Source: Marinicauda pacifica
GTDB taxonomy: Bacteria; Pseudomonadota; Alphaproteobacteria; Caulobacterales; Maricaulaceae
Assembly: GCF_004793635.1 (NCBI RefSeq)
Contig: NZ_SRXV01000003.1
Location: 558,001-622,000 of the forward strand
Length of the DNA: 64,000 nucleotides
Direction of reading: 5' to 3'
Below the pieces are notes generated by a model. It saw only the letters and a program-made list of their open reading frames with translations, had not been told where the DNA came from and made no database searches. The translations under genes were made by a program, and so were the position numbers. Of the stretch, positions 1 through 9,974 are shown one piece after another (within the stretch, counting starts at the first letter, position 1; each line of letters starts with the position of its first letter).

Positions 1-429
1 GCCGCCGTCGAACGGGAGGGCTGGCCAGCCTGGCCGGTCGGCCTCGCGAGCCTGTTCGTTATCGTCAACGGCGCGCTGACCCAGATCATCGGCGCCTCCA
101 GATTGCTGATGGATATCGGACGCGACGCGCGCGGGGCGCCCGGCTTCTTCGGCCGTGTGAACCCGGTCAGCCGGACCCCGCTGATCGCGACGGTCACCCT
201 GACTGCCATCGTCGCCCTGCTGGCTGCCTTCGTAGACCTTCAGCATCTGGCCGAAGCCACGAGCCTGATCATTCTCGCGGTCTTCTTCCTCGTCAATTGC
301 GCCCTGATCGGCTTGAAACGCCGTTCCCAGCCCGACGAGGTCCCGGATATCTGGATCGGGATTCCGCTGCTCGGCGCGCTCTCCACGCTGGGCGCGATCC
401 TGGCCCAGATCGCCTTCTGGTTCAGCTAA
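1..429 (+). CDS. APC-family amino acid permease, C-terminal fragment
   Basis: The reading frame is open from the first base, so the gene is cut by the window edge and only the last 142 residues are visible. They contain hydrophobic segments typical of membrane helices, separated by a loop with the motif GASRLLMDIGRD, which resembles the helix 8-9 region of APC-superfamily amino acid/polyamine transporters. The last two helices precede the stop. An in-frame ATG at 103 is internal, not the start. The substrate cannot be told from this fragment. The gene converges on rph with a 7-bp gap and no clear terminator. Confidence 0.7.
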   Translation, partial: AAVEREGWPAWPVGLASLFVIVNGALTQIIGASRLLMDIGRDARGAPGFFGRVNPVSRTPLIATVTLTAIVALLAAFVDLQHLAEATSLIILAVFFLVNCALIGLKRRSQPDEVPDIWIGIPLLGALSTLGAILAQIAFWFS

Positions 430-436
430 AAGGCTC

Positions 437-1150
437 TCAGCCCAGCGCCTGGCTCTGCAACAGGCACAACTCGCCGATTCCCTTGCGGGCCAGAGAGAAG
501 ACATCGGCAAATTGCTCGCTGGTGATCGGCCGGTCCTCGGCCGTGGCCTGGATTTCCACAACACCGCCATCGTTGGTCAGGACGAAATTGGCGTCCGCTT
601 CGGCCACGCGGTCTTCCTCGTATTCAAGATCGAGGCGCGCCTGCCCGTCGACGATACCGGCCGAAACCGCGGCAAGCTGGCCGAAGACCGGGTCGGATTT
701 GAGCACATCTTCTTCCACGAGCCATGCCGTGGCCTGCTTCAGGGCCAGCCAGGCACCCGTGATCGCCGCTGTGCGCGTTCCGCCATCGGCCTGCAGGACG
801 TCGCAATCGATCAGGATCTGACGCTCGCCCAGCGCGGACAGATCGGTGACCGCGCGCAGCGAACGCCCGATCAGGCGCTGGATTTCCTGGGTGCGGCCCG
901 AGGGCTTGCCGGCGGTCACCTCGCGCCGGGTACGCTGGTGGGTGGCCCGGGGCAGCATGGCGTACTCGGCGGTCACCCAGCCGCGTCCCTTGCCGCGCAG
1001 CCAGGGCGGCGTGCTCTCGTCAACGCTCGCCGTGCACAGGACACGCGTATTGCCGAAGATGGACAGGCAGGACCCTTCCGCGTAGGGGCTGGCGCCCAGC
1101 TCGAAGCGGACAGGACGCAGCGCGTCGGCGGCTCGGTTTTCAGGGCGCAT
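437..1150 (-). CDS. rph: Ribonuclease PH
   Basis: A 237-residue protein of normal family length. RNase PH is a phosphate-dependent 3'-5' exoribonuclease that trims the 3' ends of tRNA precursors in the cytoplasm as a hexamer. Family signatures are visible: [19 protein letters not shown], the RNA-binding [17 protein letters not shown] stretch, and [19 protein letters not shown] near the catalytic site. The gene is divergent from hrcA with 131 bp between the starts. This rph/hrcA divergent pair, with grpE following hrcA, is common in alphaproteobacteria. Confidence 0.95.
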   Translation of the reverse strand: MRPENRAADALRPVRFELGASPYAEGSCLSIFGNTRVLCTASVDESTPPWLRGKGRGWVTAEYAMLPRATHQRTRREVTAGKPSGRTQEIQRLIGRSLRAVTDLSALGERQILIDCDVLQADGGTRTAAITGAWLALKQATAWLVEEDVLKSDPVFGQLAAVSAGIVDGQARLDLEYEEDRVAEADANFVLTNDGGVVEIQATAEDRPITSEQFADVFSLARKGIGELCLLQSQALG

Positions 1151-1217
1151 GGGACAGCTTTCTCTGATATGCAGGGTTCTCGGGTCTGACGCCCACTCCT
1201 AGCTGAAGTTTTCCCGC

Positions 1218-1246
1218 TTGATAAGCGCGCCGGCCGTCAGGAAAAT
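1218..1246 (+). promoter_or_regulatory. Candidate sigma70 promoter for hrcA-grpE
   Basis: TTGATA (1218-1223) is followed after 17 bp by GAAAAT (1241-1246). This predicts a start about 30 bp before the hrcA ATG. The match is decent (5/6 and 4/6) but was found by eye. No CIRCE inverted repeat (TTAGCACTC-N9-GAGTGCTAA) was seen here. Confidence 0.4.
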
Positions 1247-1281
1247 TGCATCCGGCCGCTGCCCTTCCTAACTGTCCGGAC

Positions 1282-2349
1282 ATGAGCATCGACACACCCG
1301 TTGCGTCTTCCTTGAGTGAACTGGACAAACGCTCGCGCGAGATCTTCCGCGAGATCGTCGAGACGTATCTCGATACCGGCGAGCCGGTCGGCTCCCGGAC
1401 GCTCTCGCGCACGGGCCAGTTCACCCTGTCTCCGGCCTCGATCCGCAACACCATGGCCGACCTGGCCGCGGCCGGGCTGCTGACCGCGCCGCATTCCTCG
1501 GCGGGGCGCATGCCCACCCATGCCGGGCTGCGCCTGTTCGTGGACGGGTTGTTGCAGGTCGGCGAGCTCGGTGAAGACGAGCGCCGCGAAATAGACGATC
1601 GGGTAGGCGGCGCGGGCCGGCGCCCCGGCGACGTGTTGTCGGAAGCTTCGGCGCTGCTGTCGGGCCTCGCAGGCGGGGCCGGTCTTGTCGCCTCGCCGAA
1701 ATCGGACGCGGCGCTGCGTCACGTCGAATTTGTTTCCCTGTCTCCGACCGAGGTTCTCGCTGTCCTGGTTCACGAGGACGGCTCGGTCGAGAACCGGCTG
1801 ATGACCGCGCCTGCCGGCCTGCCGCCCGCCGCCTTGATCGAAGCGGGCAATTATCTCTCGGCGCGCCTGCGCGGACGTACGCTGTCCGAGGCGCTGAGCG
1901 AGATCAATTCCGAGATTGCCGAGAAGCGCGCCCAGCTCGACAGCGCGGCCGCCAGCCTGGTCGAAAGCGGCATCGCAGACTGGGGCGGAGCGGCCGACCG
2001 CACGCTCATCGTGCGAGGTCAGGCGCGGCTTCTGGAGAATCTCGACGCGGCCGAGGACCTCGAGCGCGTGCGCATTCTCTTCGAAGACATCGAACGCAAG
2101 GAAGACCTGCTTGCCTTGCTGGACGAGGCGCGCAACGGCCAGGGCGTGCGCCTCTTCATCGGATCGGAGAACTCCCTGTTCTCGCTGTCCGGCTCCAGCG
2201 TCATCGTTGCCCCCTATCGCGACCGGGATCAGAAGATCCTCGGCGCGCTGGGCGTTATCGGTCCGACGCGGCTAAACTATGCCCGTGTCATCCCGCTCGT
2301 GGATTATACAGCGCGCGTGGTCGGCCGGATTCTCGACAAGGGCCGCTGA
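1282..2349 (+). CDS. hrcA: Heat-inducible transcription repressor HrcA
   Basis: A 355-residue protein, normal for HrcA. HrcA is the repressor of CIRCE-controlled chaperonin genes, and GroEL helps it fold. The N-terminus carries the winged-helix segment ([20 protein letters not shown] followed by GSRTL and [18 protein letters not shown]), then the conserved [21 protein letters not shown]. The long ligand-sensing domain follows. The ATG at 1282 gives the usual N-terminus; an in-frame ATG at 1246 would add residues not seen in the family. grpE follows after 46 bp and is probably co-transcribed. Confidence 0.93.
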   Translation: MSIDTPVASSLSELDKRSREIFREIVETYLDTGEPVGSRTLSRTGQFTLSPASIRNTMADLAAAGLLTAPHSSAGRMPTHAGLRLFVDGLLQVGELGEDERREIDDRVGGAGRRPGDVLSEASALLSGLAGGAGLVASPKSDAALRHVEFVSLSPTEVLAVLVHEDGSVENRLMTAPAGLPPAALIEAGNYLSARLRGRTLSEALSEINSEIAEKRAQLDSAAASLVESGIADWGGAADRTLIVRGQARLLENLDAAEDLERVRILFEDIERKEDLLALLDEARNGQGVRLFIGSENSLFSLSGSSVIVAPYRDRDQKILGALGVIGPTRLNYARVIPLVDYTARVVGRILDKGR

Positions 2350-2395
2350 GCCCGACCCTTTTATCCAAGTCATGCTGATGTAGAAGAGCGAACCT

Positions 2396-3055
2396 ATGAG
2401 CGAAGAGTCCAAAAAACCCGAACCCGAGGCCGAGGATCTGTCTGACGACGCGCTTGAGGCGGAGGCCGCCGAGGCCGTTGAAGAGACAGAGACCGACAGC
2501 CCCGCGGGTAAAAGCGTCGAACAGCTCGAAGCCGAGCTGGACGATCTGCGCAACCGCCTCCTGCGCGCTGCCGCCGATGCGGAGAACACCCGCAAGCGTG
2601 CCCAGCGTGATGTGAAGGATACCCGCGATTACGCGATCACCGGCTTTGCCCGCGACATGCTCGACGTCGCCGACAACCTGTCACGCGCCGTCGCCGCCAT
2701 GCCCGACGATGCCCGCGCCGATGCGCCGGACTCGGTCAAGACGCTGATCGAGGGCGTGGAGATGACCGAACGCCGGCTTCTGTCCACGCTGGAGCGCCAC
2801 GGGGTGAAGCGGATCGATCCCGAACCCGGCGACTCCCTCGATCCCAACCGGCACCAGGCCGCAGCCCAGATTCCGGCCGATCAGCCCAAGGGCAAGATCG
2901 CGCACGTCATGCAGCCCGGCTACATCATCGGCGAACGCACGCTGCGCGCCGCCATGGTCGTCGTCAGCGCCGGCCCTGCCGAGGGCGGAGCCTCCTCGCA
3001 AGCCGATGGCGACAAACCGGAAGCGCCCGATGGCGGTGTGGACGTCAGCGCCTAG
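2396..3055 (+). CDS. grpE: Nucleotide exchange factor GrpE
   Basis: A 219-residue cochaperone that releases ADP from DnaK and so drives substrate release. An acidic, low-complexity N-terminus (about residues 1-38) leads into the long coiled coil (VEQLEAELDDLRNRLLRAAA) of the dimer. The C-terminal beta domain has the GrpE signature around HQAAAQIPADQPKGKIAHVM and GYIIGERTLRAAMVVVS. It is the last gene of the hrcA-grpE unit and ends 25 bp before a strong hairpin terminator. dnaK and dnaJ lie 2.3 kb downstream on the same strand but have their own upstream region. Confidence 0.95.
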   Translation: MSEESKKPEPEAEDLSDDALEAEAAEAVEETETDSPAGKSVEQLEAELDDLRNRLLRAAADAENTRKRAQRDVKDTRDYAITGFARDMLDVADNLSRAVAAMPDDARADAPDSVKTLIEGVEMTERRLLSTLERHGVKRIDPEPGDSLDPNRHQAAAQIPADQPKGKIAHVMQPGYIIGERTLRAAMVVVSAGPAEGGASSQADGDKPEAPDGGVDVSA

Positions 3056-3080
3056 ACAGCCTTTCCCAGTTTCAGACACG

Positions 3081-3115
3081 AAAACGCCGCTTCGAACTCT
3101 CGAAGCGGCGTTTTT
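3081..3115. terminator. Strong bidirectional intrinsic terminator
   Basis: A perfect 15-bp stem (3081-3095 with 3100-3114, starting AAAACGCCGC) with a 4-nt ACTC loop and T-runs on both strands. It sits between convergent grpE and the Pmp3 gene and can serve both. Confidence 0.9.
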
Positions 3116-3140
3116 CTGTGTCGTCGGATCGGCCGCGGCG

Positions 3141-3335
3141 TCAGCGCCGGGCGATGATCCAGACCGCGTGGATGATACCGGGAATATAGCCCAGCAGCGT
3201 CAGCACGATATTGATGAAGAAATGCATCGTCAGGCCGACCTGGAGAAGGACGCCGAGCGGGGGCAGCAGCACGGCCACAATGATGCGGAGAATGTCGCCG
3301 CCGGTCGAGTCGCCGCCGGTATTGGGATCTGCCAT
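3141..3335 (-). CDS. Pmp3/YqaE (UPF0057) family small membrane protein
   Basis: A 64-residue protein with two transmembrane helices. The family core is clear: ILRIIVAVLLPPLGVLLQVG followed by INIVLTLLGYIPGIIHAVWI. In fungi and plants Pmp3 proteins protect against salt and cold stress by affecting membrane potential; bacterial members are stress-associated but poorly understood. The N-terminus (MADPNTGGDSTGGD) is longer and more polar than in the shortest homologues. It is a single gene that shares the terminator at 3081-3115 with grpE. Confidence 0.88.
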   Translation of the reverse strand: MADPNTGGDSTGGDILRIIVAVLLPPLGVLLQVGLTMHFFINIVLTLLGYIPGIIHAVWIIARR

Positions 3336-3442
3336 GGATCAGGTTCCAGTTTGATGGGATCGGGGAAGGTGTATGAAGCGCGAGAGGGCCGATCCCCTCC
3401 CGCGCTCCAGTTCAGGATCGATCGCTACGGGTCGCGCCGGGG

Positions 3443-3811
3443 TTACCGGTCGCAGTAGCGCACCGTGCCGTCACGCCAATAGGTGCAGCCGGTCCGGTAG
3501 TTCTCGTAGTAATACCGGTCATACCGCTGGTCGTAGACCAGCTCCGAGTGCTGGTCGTTGCTGCGGCTCCACGGGCAGGCATTGTCGCGCGAGCAGCCGA
3601 CATAGGCGCCCGCCGCTGCGCCGGTGGCCGCGCCGATCGCGGCACCTTCGGCAACACCGACATCGCCGCTGATGGCCCCGGCGGCAGCCCCGACGGCGGC
3701 ACCGCCGAGGGCACCCTGCATCGCACCGCGCTGCGTGCCTTGGCTCGTCTGGCAGGCAGCGGCAGTGACAAGGGCCGTCACGGCGACGGCAGTCATGGTC
3801 AGAATTCGCAT
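3443..3811 (-). CDS. Glycine-zipper lipoprotein (paralogue of 4599-4961)
   Basis: A 122-residue protein with a lipoprotein signal peptide; the lipobox is TAAAC, so the lipid-anchored cysteine is near residue 20. A glycine/alanine zipper follows (GALGGAAVGAAAGAISGDVG and GAAIGAATGAAAGAYVG), as in SlyB/YMGG-type envelope proteins. The C-terminal domain carries SELVYDQRYDRYYYENYRTG and a final YWRDG motif. The same order of lipobox, zipper, CxRD and LVYDQ...RYYY...RTG occurs in the gene at 4599-4961, so the two are tandem paralogues separated by alkB. Function is unknown; an outer-membrane envelope role is inference. Confidence 0.75.
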   Translation of the reverse strand: MRILTMTAVAVTALVTAAACQTSQGTQRGAMQGALGGAAVGAAAGAISGDVGVAEGAAIGAATGAAAGAYVGCSRDNACPWSRSNDQHSELVYDQRYDRYYYENYRTGCTYWRDGTVRYCDR

Positions 3812-3894
3812 GGGAACATCTCCCTTCCTTGTGTCTGGTTCCAGAAGAACGCAGGAAGCAAGAGGGCGTTCCGCCCGGCCGCGATTTTTGAGAC

Positions 3895-4509
3895 CTAGTT
3901 CACCCGGCGCAGGGTCAGGTTGAGCCGGCCCGGCCGCCAGTCCTCGGGAAGAAGGCTCGACGTGCCCGGGAGAATCCGGTCCACCCCGTGCCGGAAGCGG
4001 CGCGAAGCGCCGGCCAGAACCACCACATCCCCGCTATCCAGGCGCATGGACGTGCTGGCATCCTTCAGCGCAGGGCCGCCGAGGCGGAATTTCGCACTAT
4101 CGCCGAGCGAGATGGACACAACCGGCGCATCGCGCGCCGCCTCGTCTGCATCGACATGCTGTCCGAGCCGGGCCCCCTCCCCATACCAGTTGACCAGGCA
4201 CGCCTGTGGCAGCGCTTCCCAGCCGGCTACCGCCTGCCAGATATCGATCAGGACCTGCGGCATGTCCGGCCAGGGCTCGTGCGTGACCGGATGGGTGGTC
4301 TGGTAGCGATAGCCCTGCGCCTTGTCGGTGACCCAGCCCAGCGGGCCGAAATTGGTCATCCGCACGCTCATCGGCTTGCCGCTGCGTGGCATGGAGGGCG
4401 TGTAGAGGGGGGAACGGCCGACCCGGCTCAGCACCGCATCGACCAGGCCGGTCTGAGCGTCCCGGTCGAGATAGGTCTTGTGAAGCGTGAATCCGTCATC
4501 GCGTTGCAT
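3895..4509 (-). CDS. alkB: AlkB-family alpha-ketoglutarate-dependent DNA repair dioxygenase
   Basis: A 204-residue protein. AlkB oxidatively removes methyl groups from 1-methyladenine and 3-methylcytosine using Fe(II) and 2-oxoglutarate. The core is well preserved: NWYGEGARLGQHVDADE holds the HxD iron ligands, APVVSISLGDSAKFRLGG and SGDVVVLAGASRRFRHGVDRI contain the distal His, and GRLNLTLRR holds the arginines that bind 2-oxoglutarate. It lies between the two glycine-zipper lipoprotein genes on the same strand, with gaps of about 85 bp on each side. No LexA or Ada operator was recognised upstream. Confidence 0.9.
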   Translation of the reverse strand: MQRDDGFTLHKTYLDRDAQTGLVDAVLSRVGRSPLYTPSMPRSGKPMSVRMTNFGPLGWVTDKAQGYRYQTTHPVTHEPWPDMPQVLIDIWQAVAGWEALPQACLVNWYGEGARLGQHVDADEAARDAPVVSISLGDSAKFRLGGPALKDASTSMRLDSGDVVVLAGASRRFRHGVDRILPGTSSLLPEDWRPGRLNLTLRRVN

Positions 4510-4598
4510 GGCAAACTAGATGTCTGCATGAAGAGGCCCGATCAAGGCCGAAGCCTGTGACCGGGCCGATTCATGCGCGGCTCCCTCGATCGGCAGGG

Positions 4599-4961
4599 TC
4601 AGCGCGGGCGGTAGCGCGTGCGCGGGGTACCGTTTTCCCAGTAGGTGTCGCCCGTCCTGAGATCGGTATAATAGTAGCGCCCGGTCGCCTGATCGTAGAC
4701 CAGCTGGGACTGGTTGGGGTTGTTCTGATTGAAGCCGCAACCGCCATCGCGCTGGCAGCCGGCATAGGCGCCGCCCGCCGCGCCGATCGCGCCACCGATG
4801 AGCGCGCCGGTCGTCGCGTCGCCCGATCCGACATTATTGCCGATGACGGCACCGGCCGCGGCGCCGGCTGCGGCACCGAGACCGGCCCCTTGCACAGCCG
4901 AATTGTTCGCGCAGGCCGTCAGGGCCAGGCCGCTGGCCGCAATTACCAGATATTTCAGCAT
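4599..4961 (-). CDS. Glycine-zipper lipoprotein (paralogue of 3443-3811)
   Basis: A 120-residue lipoprotein with signal peptide and lipobox LTAC (Cys about residue 17). Two glycine-zipper blocks follow (GLGAAAGAAAGAVIGNNVGS and ALIGGAIGAAGGAYAG). The C-terminal motif SQLVYDQATGRYYYTDLRTG plus TYWENG matches the paralogue upstream almost position for position. The C-terminal domain is the more conserved part and may bind an envelope partner; that is inference. It is transcribed away from dnaK. Confidence 0.75.
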   Translation of the reverse strand: MLKYLVIAASGLALTACANNSAVQGAGLGAAAGAAAGAVIGNNVGSGDATTGALIGGAIGAAGGAYAGCQRDGGCGFNQNNPNQSQLVYDQATGRYYYTDLRTGDTYWENGTPRTRYRPR

Positions 4962-5348
4962 GAAAGCTCTCCTTTGACCGCAATCCGCGGCAACGAACGC
5001 CCGGACGGCAGGCTGCGATCCTTCACATCATCCATGGCATGATTGGGGCAGGCTTCGTTTGACCGGCCCGATTGGGCCCCATCGCTATGCAATACCCGCG
5101 CTTTCATCAGGGATGATTCTCCACTGCGCCCTTGCACGTATTACGCGGCCTTCCTAAATCGCTGTTCAAAGCGCACCGCGTTCACGGTTGCGTGACGCCA
5201 TGCGGATTTCGGCCTCCCCAGGCTGTGATCCGGTTTTTTTGAAAATTGACGAGCAGCAAAACCAAGGGGGGTGGTCGTCGGCGCAGGCTTCAGCGCTTCG
5301 GGCTAGGCCAACGTCTCCACCCCGCCGCTAAAGGGAGAAACAGAACTC
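4962..5348. other. Intergenic region upstream of dnaK
   Basis: 387 bp between the divergent lipoprotein gene and dnaK. It contains a heat-shock-type promoter candidate (5131-5159), leaving a leader of roughly 180 nt before dnaK. The DNA near 5230-5270 is A/T-rich. No credible ORF or RNA gene was recognised. Confidence 0.5.
5131..5159 (+). promoter_or_regulatory. Candidate RpoH (sigma32) promoter of dnaK
   Basis: CTTG (5131-5134) is followed after 18 bp by CCTAAAT (5153-5159). This resembles the alphaproteobacterial heat-shock consensus CTTG-N17/18-CYTATNT. Its position upstream of dnaK supports it; it was found by eye only. Confidence 0.45.
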
Positions 5349-7280
<1,932 letters not shown>

Positions 7281-7309
7281 GACCCCAGGCCCTCTTTCTA
7301 GTCAGAAAG

Positions 7310-7372
7310 GGCCCCCGATCCTTCTCCCGGCAACGTCCACGGCGGCCCGGGCAGGCGGCGGGGGCCTTTTTT
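7310..7372 (+). terminator. Probable terminator after dnaK
   Basis: GGCCCCCG (7310-7317) can pair with CGGGGGCC (7359-7366), followed directly by six T (7367-7372). The intervening sequence can also fold. It suggests at least partial termination between dnaK and dnaJ. Confidence 0.55.
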
Positions 7373-7432
7373 CAAGGCGCGCAAGGCTGATGGCGGGCGC
7401 GCCGCTCACCAAGACGATATGCGGACTGGTTC

Positions 7433-8611
7433 ATGAGCAAGCGCGATTATTATGAGGTGCTCGGCGTCGCGAAGGACGCGGACGCAAAGACGATCAAGAG
7501 CGCCTACCGCAAGCAGGCTATGCAATACCACCCGGACCGCAATCCGGGCGATGAGGAGGCAGAGGCCAGGTTCAAGGAAGTGGGCGAGGCCTACGCCATC
7601 CTGTCCGACGCGGACAAGCGTGCCGCCTATGACCGGATGGGGCATGCCGCATTCCAGAATGGCGGCGGCGGTCAGGGTCCGTTCGGCGCGGGCGGGTTCG
7701 CTGGTGCCGGCGCGGCCGATTTCGCCGATATTTTCGAGCAGGTCTTCGGCGACGCCTTCGCTGGCGGGCGCCGCTCGCGGCGCACCGGCCCGGCGCGCGG
7801 GTCGGATCTGCGCTACGACATGGAGATCAGCCTGGAAGAGGCTTTCCACGGCAAGGATACCGCCATCAAGGTGCCCACTACCGTCACCTGCGGCCATTGC
7901 GACGGCAACGGCGCGGAGCCAGGCACCGATGTGAGCAGCTGCGACACGTGTGGCGGTGCCGGACGTATCCGGCGCCAGCAAGGCTTCTTCACCATGGAGC
8001 AGACCTGCCCCACCTGCGGCGGCCGCGGTCAGTATGTCGAAACGCCCTGCCGCGAATGTGACGGCGTCGGGCGCGTGCGCCAGACCCGCGAATTGAAGGT
8101 CGAAATTCCGGCCGGGGTCGAGGACGGCATGCGTATCCGCCTCGCCGGCGAAGGCGAAGCGGGCGCGCGCGGAGGCCCGCGCGGCGACCTCTACATCTTT
8201 ATCTCGGTGGCCCCGCACGAGATTTTCGAGCGCGACGGACCCAATCTGTATTGCCGGGCGCCCGTGCCCATGACTGCGGCGGCATTGGGCGGCTCGATCG
8301 AGGTGCCCACGATCGATGGCGGACGCACCGAGATGCGCATCCCCGACGGCTCTCAGACCGGCATGCGCATGCGCATGCGCGGCAAGGGCATGGCCCGGCT
8401 GAAATCGGGCGGCGCGCGCGGCGACATGTTCGTGGAACTCTATGTGGAGACCCCGCGCAATCTCTCCGACCGCCAGAAAGAGCTGTTGCAGGAATTCTGT
8501 TCGCTCTCCGGCCATGACTGCAATCCGGAAAGCGACGGCTTCTTCAAGAAGGTCCGGCGCTTCTGGGAGGACGTCACCGGCGAGGACGAGGGCACGCGCC
8601 CGAACGCCTGA
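7433..8611 (+). CDS. dnaJ: Chaperone protein DnaJ (Hsp40)
   Basis: A 392-residue class I J-protein that stimulates DnaK ATP hydrolysis and delivers clients. The J domain (residues 1-70) contains the essential HPD in QYHPDRNPGD. A Gly/Phe-rich linker follows (GGGGQGPFGAGGFAGAG). The zinc-binding region has four intact CxxCxGxG repeats (CGHCDGNG, CDTCGGAG, CPTCGGRG, CRECDGVG). The C-terminal substrate-binding barrels follow. It is 152 bp downstream of dnaK, with a hairpin between. The C-terminus ends in an unusual charged tail (VRRFWEDVTGEDEGTRPNA). Confidence 0.97.
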   Translation: MSKRDYYEVLGVAKDADAKTIKSAYRKQAMQYHPDRNPGDEEAEARFKEVGEAYAILSDADKRAAYDRMGHAAFQNGGGGQGPFGAGGFAGAGAADFADIFEQVFGDAFAGGRRSRRTGPARGSDLRYDMEISLEEAFHGKDTAIKVPTTVTCGHCDGNGAEPGTDVSSCDTCGGAGRIRRQQGFFTMEQTCPTCGGRGQYVETPCRECDGVGRVRQTRELKVEIPAGVEDGMRIRLAGEGEAGARGGPRGDLYIFISVAPHEIFERDGPNLYCRAPVPMTAAALGGSIEVPTIDGGRTEMRIPDGSQTGMRMRMRGKGMARLKSGGARGDMFVELYVETPRNLSDRQKELLQEFCSLSGHDCNPESDGFFKKVRRFWEDVTGEDEGTRPNA

Positions 8612-8701
8612 TCCGGCCGGGAGCGGCCCGAGGCGTTCTCAAACCTGTCAGGCTCCGATAGACAGGAACGGGATATGAGTCGCTGACCGGAGCCGGACAC
8701 C

Positions 8702-9529
8702 ATGGCCGAGACCGCTGCATTGAAGATCTGCGTCGTCGGCGCGTCTGGCCGGATGGGCCGGATGATCCTGGCCGAGGTGATCCGGCGGTCCGATCTCGCC
8801 CTGGTAGGCGGCGTCGTCAGCCATGACTCGGCCCATCTGGATGCCGATCTCGGAGAGCTTGCCGGCCAGGGCCATCTCGGACTGGCCACACAGGTCAGCG
8901 TCGAGGAGGCCAGCCGGGACGCTGACGTCGTGATCGACGTGTCCACCGCCAGGGTCGCGCCGGCCGTCGCGCGCCGCCTCGGCGAAACCGGCGCCAAGGC
9001 GCTGGTCTGCGGCGTCACCGGTCTCGATGAAGCCGGCACCGAAGCCCTTGCGAGCGCGGCCGAAACCATCCCCGTCTTGCATGCGCGCAATTTCTCGCTC
9101 GGCGTCAGCGTGCTGGAGGCTCTGGTCGAGCACGCGGCCGGCGCACTGAAAAGCGACCAGTACGATCTGGAAATCCATGAAACCCACCACCGCTTCAAGG
9201 CCGACGCTCCGTCCGGCACGGCGATGATGCTGGGTGAGGCCGGTGCGCGCGGCCGCGGCGACGATCTCGGCGAGGTCGCGCGTTTTGACTATGCGCGCCA
9301 GGATGCCCGCCGGCCGGACGGGGAGATCGGCTTTTCGGTCAATCGCGGCGGCGGTATCGTGGGCGAGCATGCCGTCCGCTTCCTCGGCGCTCTCGAGGAG
9401 ATCGAGCTTTCCCATCGGGCGCTGGACCGTTTCGTCTTTGCCCGCGGCGCCGTGGAGGCCGCTCTCTGGCTGTCGCGCCAGGCGCCGGGCCGTTACTCGA
9501 TGCGCGACGTGCTCGGGCTCAAGCTCTAG
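8702..9529 (+). CDS. dapB: 4-hydroxy-tetrahydrodipicolinate reductase
   Basis: A 275-residue NAD(P)H-dependent reductase of the diaminopimelate/lysine pathway, needed for peptidoglycan. The Rossmann motif VVGASGRMGRM is at the N-terminus and the family signature EIHETHHRFKADAPSGTA, with the catalytic His and Lys, is near residue 160. It is 90 bp downstream of dnaJ on the same strand, a linkage seen in Caulobacter relatives. The C-terminal GRYSMRDVLGL motif is intact. Confidence 0.96.
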   Translation: MAETAALKICVVGASGRMGRMILAEVIRRSDLALVGGVVSHDSAHLDADLGELAGQGHLGLATQVSVEEASRDADVVIDVSTARVAPAVARRLGETGAKALVCGVTGLDEAGTEALASAAETIPVLHARNFSLGVSVLEALVEHAAGALKSDQYDLEIHETHHRFKADAPSGTAMMLGEAGARGRGDDLGEVARFDYARQDARRPDGEIGFSVNRGGGIVGEHAVRFLGALEEIELSHRALDRFVFARGAVEAALWLSRQAPGRYSMRDVLGLKL

Positions 9530-9552
9530 CGCGGCCGCTCAGCCTGCCAGCC

Positions 9553-9861
9553 CTAGCCGAACAATTCCAGCTGACATACGGCGCGCGGCGCCATGGCAGG
9601 CGTGTCGCGCACAGGCAGAGACGAGCGCGTGCCGCTGTGCCGCACCGCTCCCTCGCTCTCGTCGGGAAGCGAAAGGCCCAGGCCGCCCGCCTTGGTGCGG
9701 ATCGCACTCTCGGGGCGGCCCAGCTTCAAGCTCATGACACGCAGTGGTGTGCCGCGGCGGACGAGCTGACGCAGCTCGGAGACGTCGCCTGCGCGCCATT
9801 TCCGGCCGGCATTGCGGCTATAGCCGCCCTTCAGGGAAGAGGCTTTGAAATGCTGAGCCAT
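9553..9861 (-). CDS. Small DNA-binding-like protein under an apparent LexA promoter
   Basis: A basic 102-residue protein of unknown function. The start at 9861 is chosen because AGGAG lies 6 bp upstream; a more distal ATG at 9903 lies upstream of the predicted promoter -10. The central segment (SELRQLVRRGTPLRVMSLKL followed by GRPESAIRTKAGGLGLSL) has the hydrophobic spacing of a helix-turn-helix/SANT-like module of the kind that recurs in small alphaproteobacterial proteins. The upstream DNA holds a perfect alphaproteobacterial SOS box overlapping the -10 of a good promoter, so DNA-damage induction is likely. A link to repair or cell-cycle arrest is inference; it does not resemble the membrane division inhibitors SidA or DidA. 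Confidence 0.7.
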   Translation of the reverse strand: MAQHFKASSLKGGYSRNAGRKWRAGDVSELRQLVRRGTPLRVMSLKLGRPESAIRTKAGGLGLSLPDESEGAVRHSGTRSSLPVRDTPAMAPRAVCQLELFG

Positions 9862-9886
9862 GTCCAACTCCTGTTCTCGATAATGA

Positions 9887-9916
9887 GAACATAAGCAGAA
9901 CATCGGTCCAGATCAA
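9887..9916 (-). promoter_or_regulatory. LexA-type SOS operator and promoter
   Basis: On the minus strand TTGATC (complement of 9911-9916) is followed after 17 bp by TATGTT (9888-9893). The sequence GTTC-N7-GTTC (complement of 9887-9901) covers the -10 exactly; this is the alphaproteobacterial LexA consensus. A further 7-bp inverted repeat, TGTTCTC-N6-GAGAACA (9872-9891), overlaps it, and AGAACAT occurs three times (9886, 9897, 9921). The start codon is 26 bp downstream of the operator. Confidence 0.75.
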
Positions 9917-9947
9917 GAGCAGAACATTTCAGGCCGAAGGGACAGCT

Positions 9948-9967
9948 CGGCGGGCAATAGCCCGCCG
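9948..9967 (-). terminator. Hairpin downstream of gloA
   Basis: A perfect 8-bp stem CGGCGGGC/GCCCGCCG with an AATA loop, 7 bp beyond the gloA stop. There is no T-run, so it may be an mRNA-stabilising hairpin or a weak terminator. Confidence 0.4.
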
Positions 9968-9974
9968 GCCGCGC

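Noticed and set aside
1151..1281. CIRCE element before hrcA
   Set aside because: No TTAGCACTC-N9-GAGTGCTAA dyad could be found.
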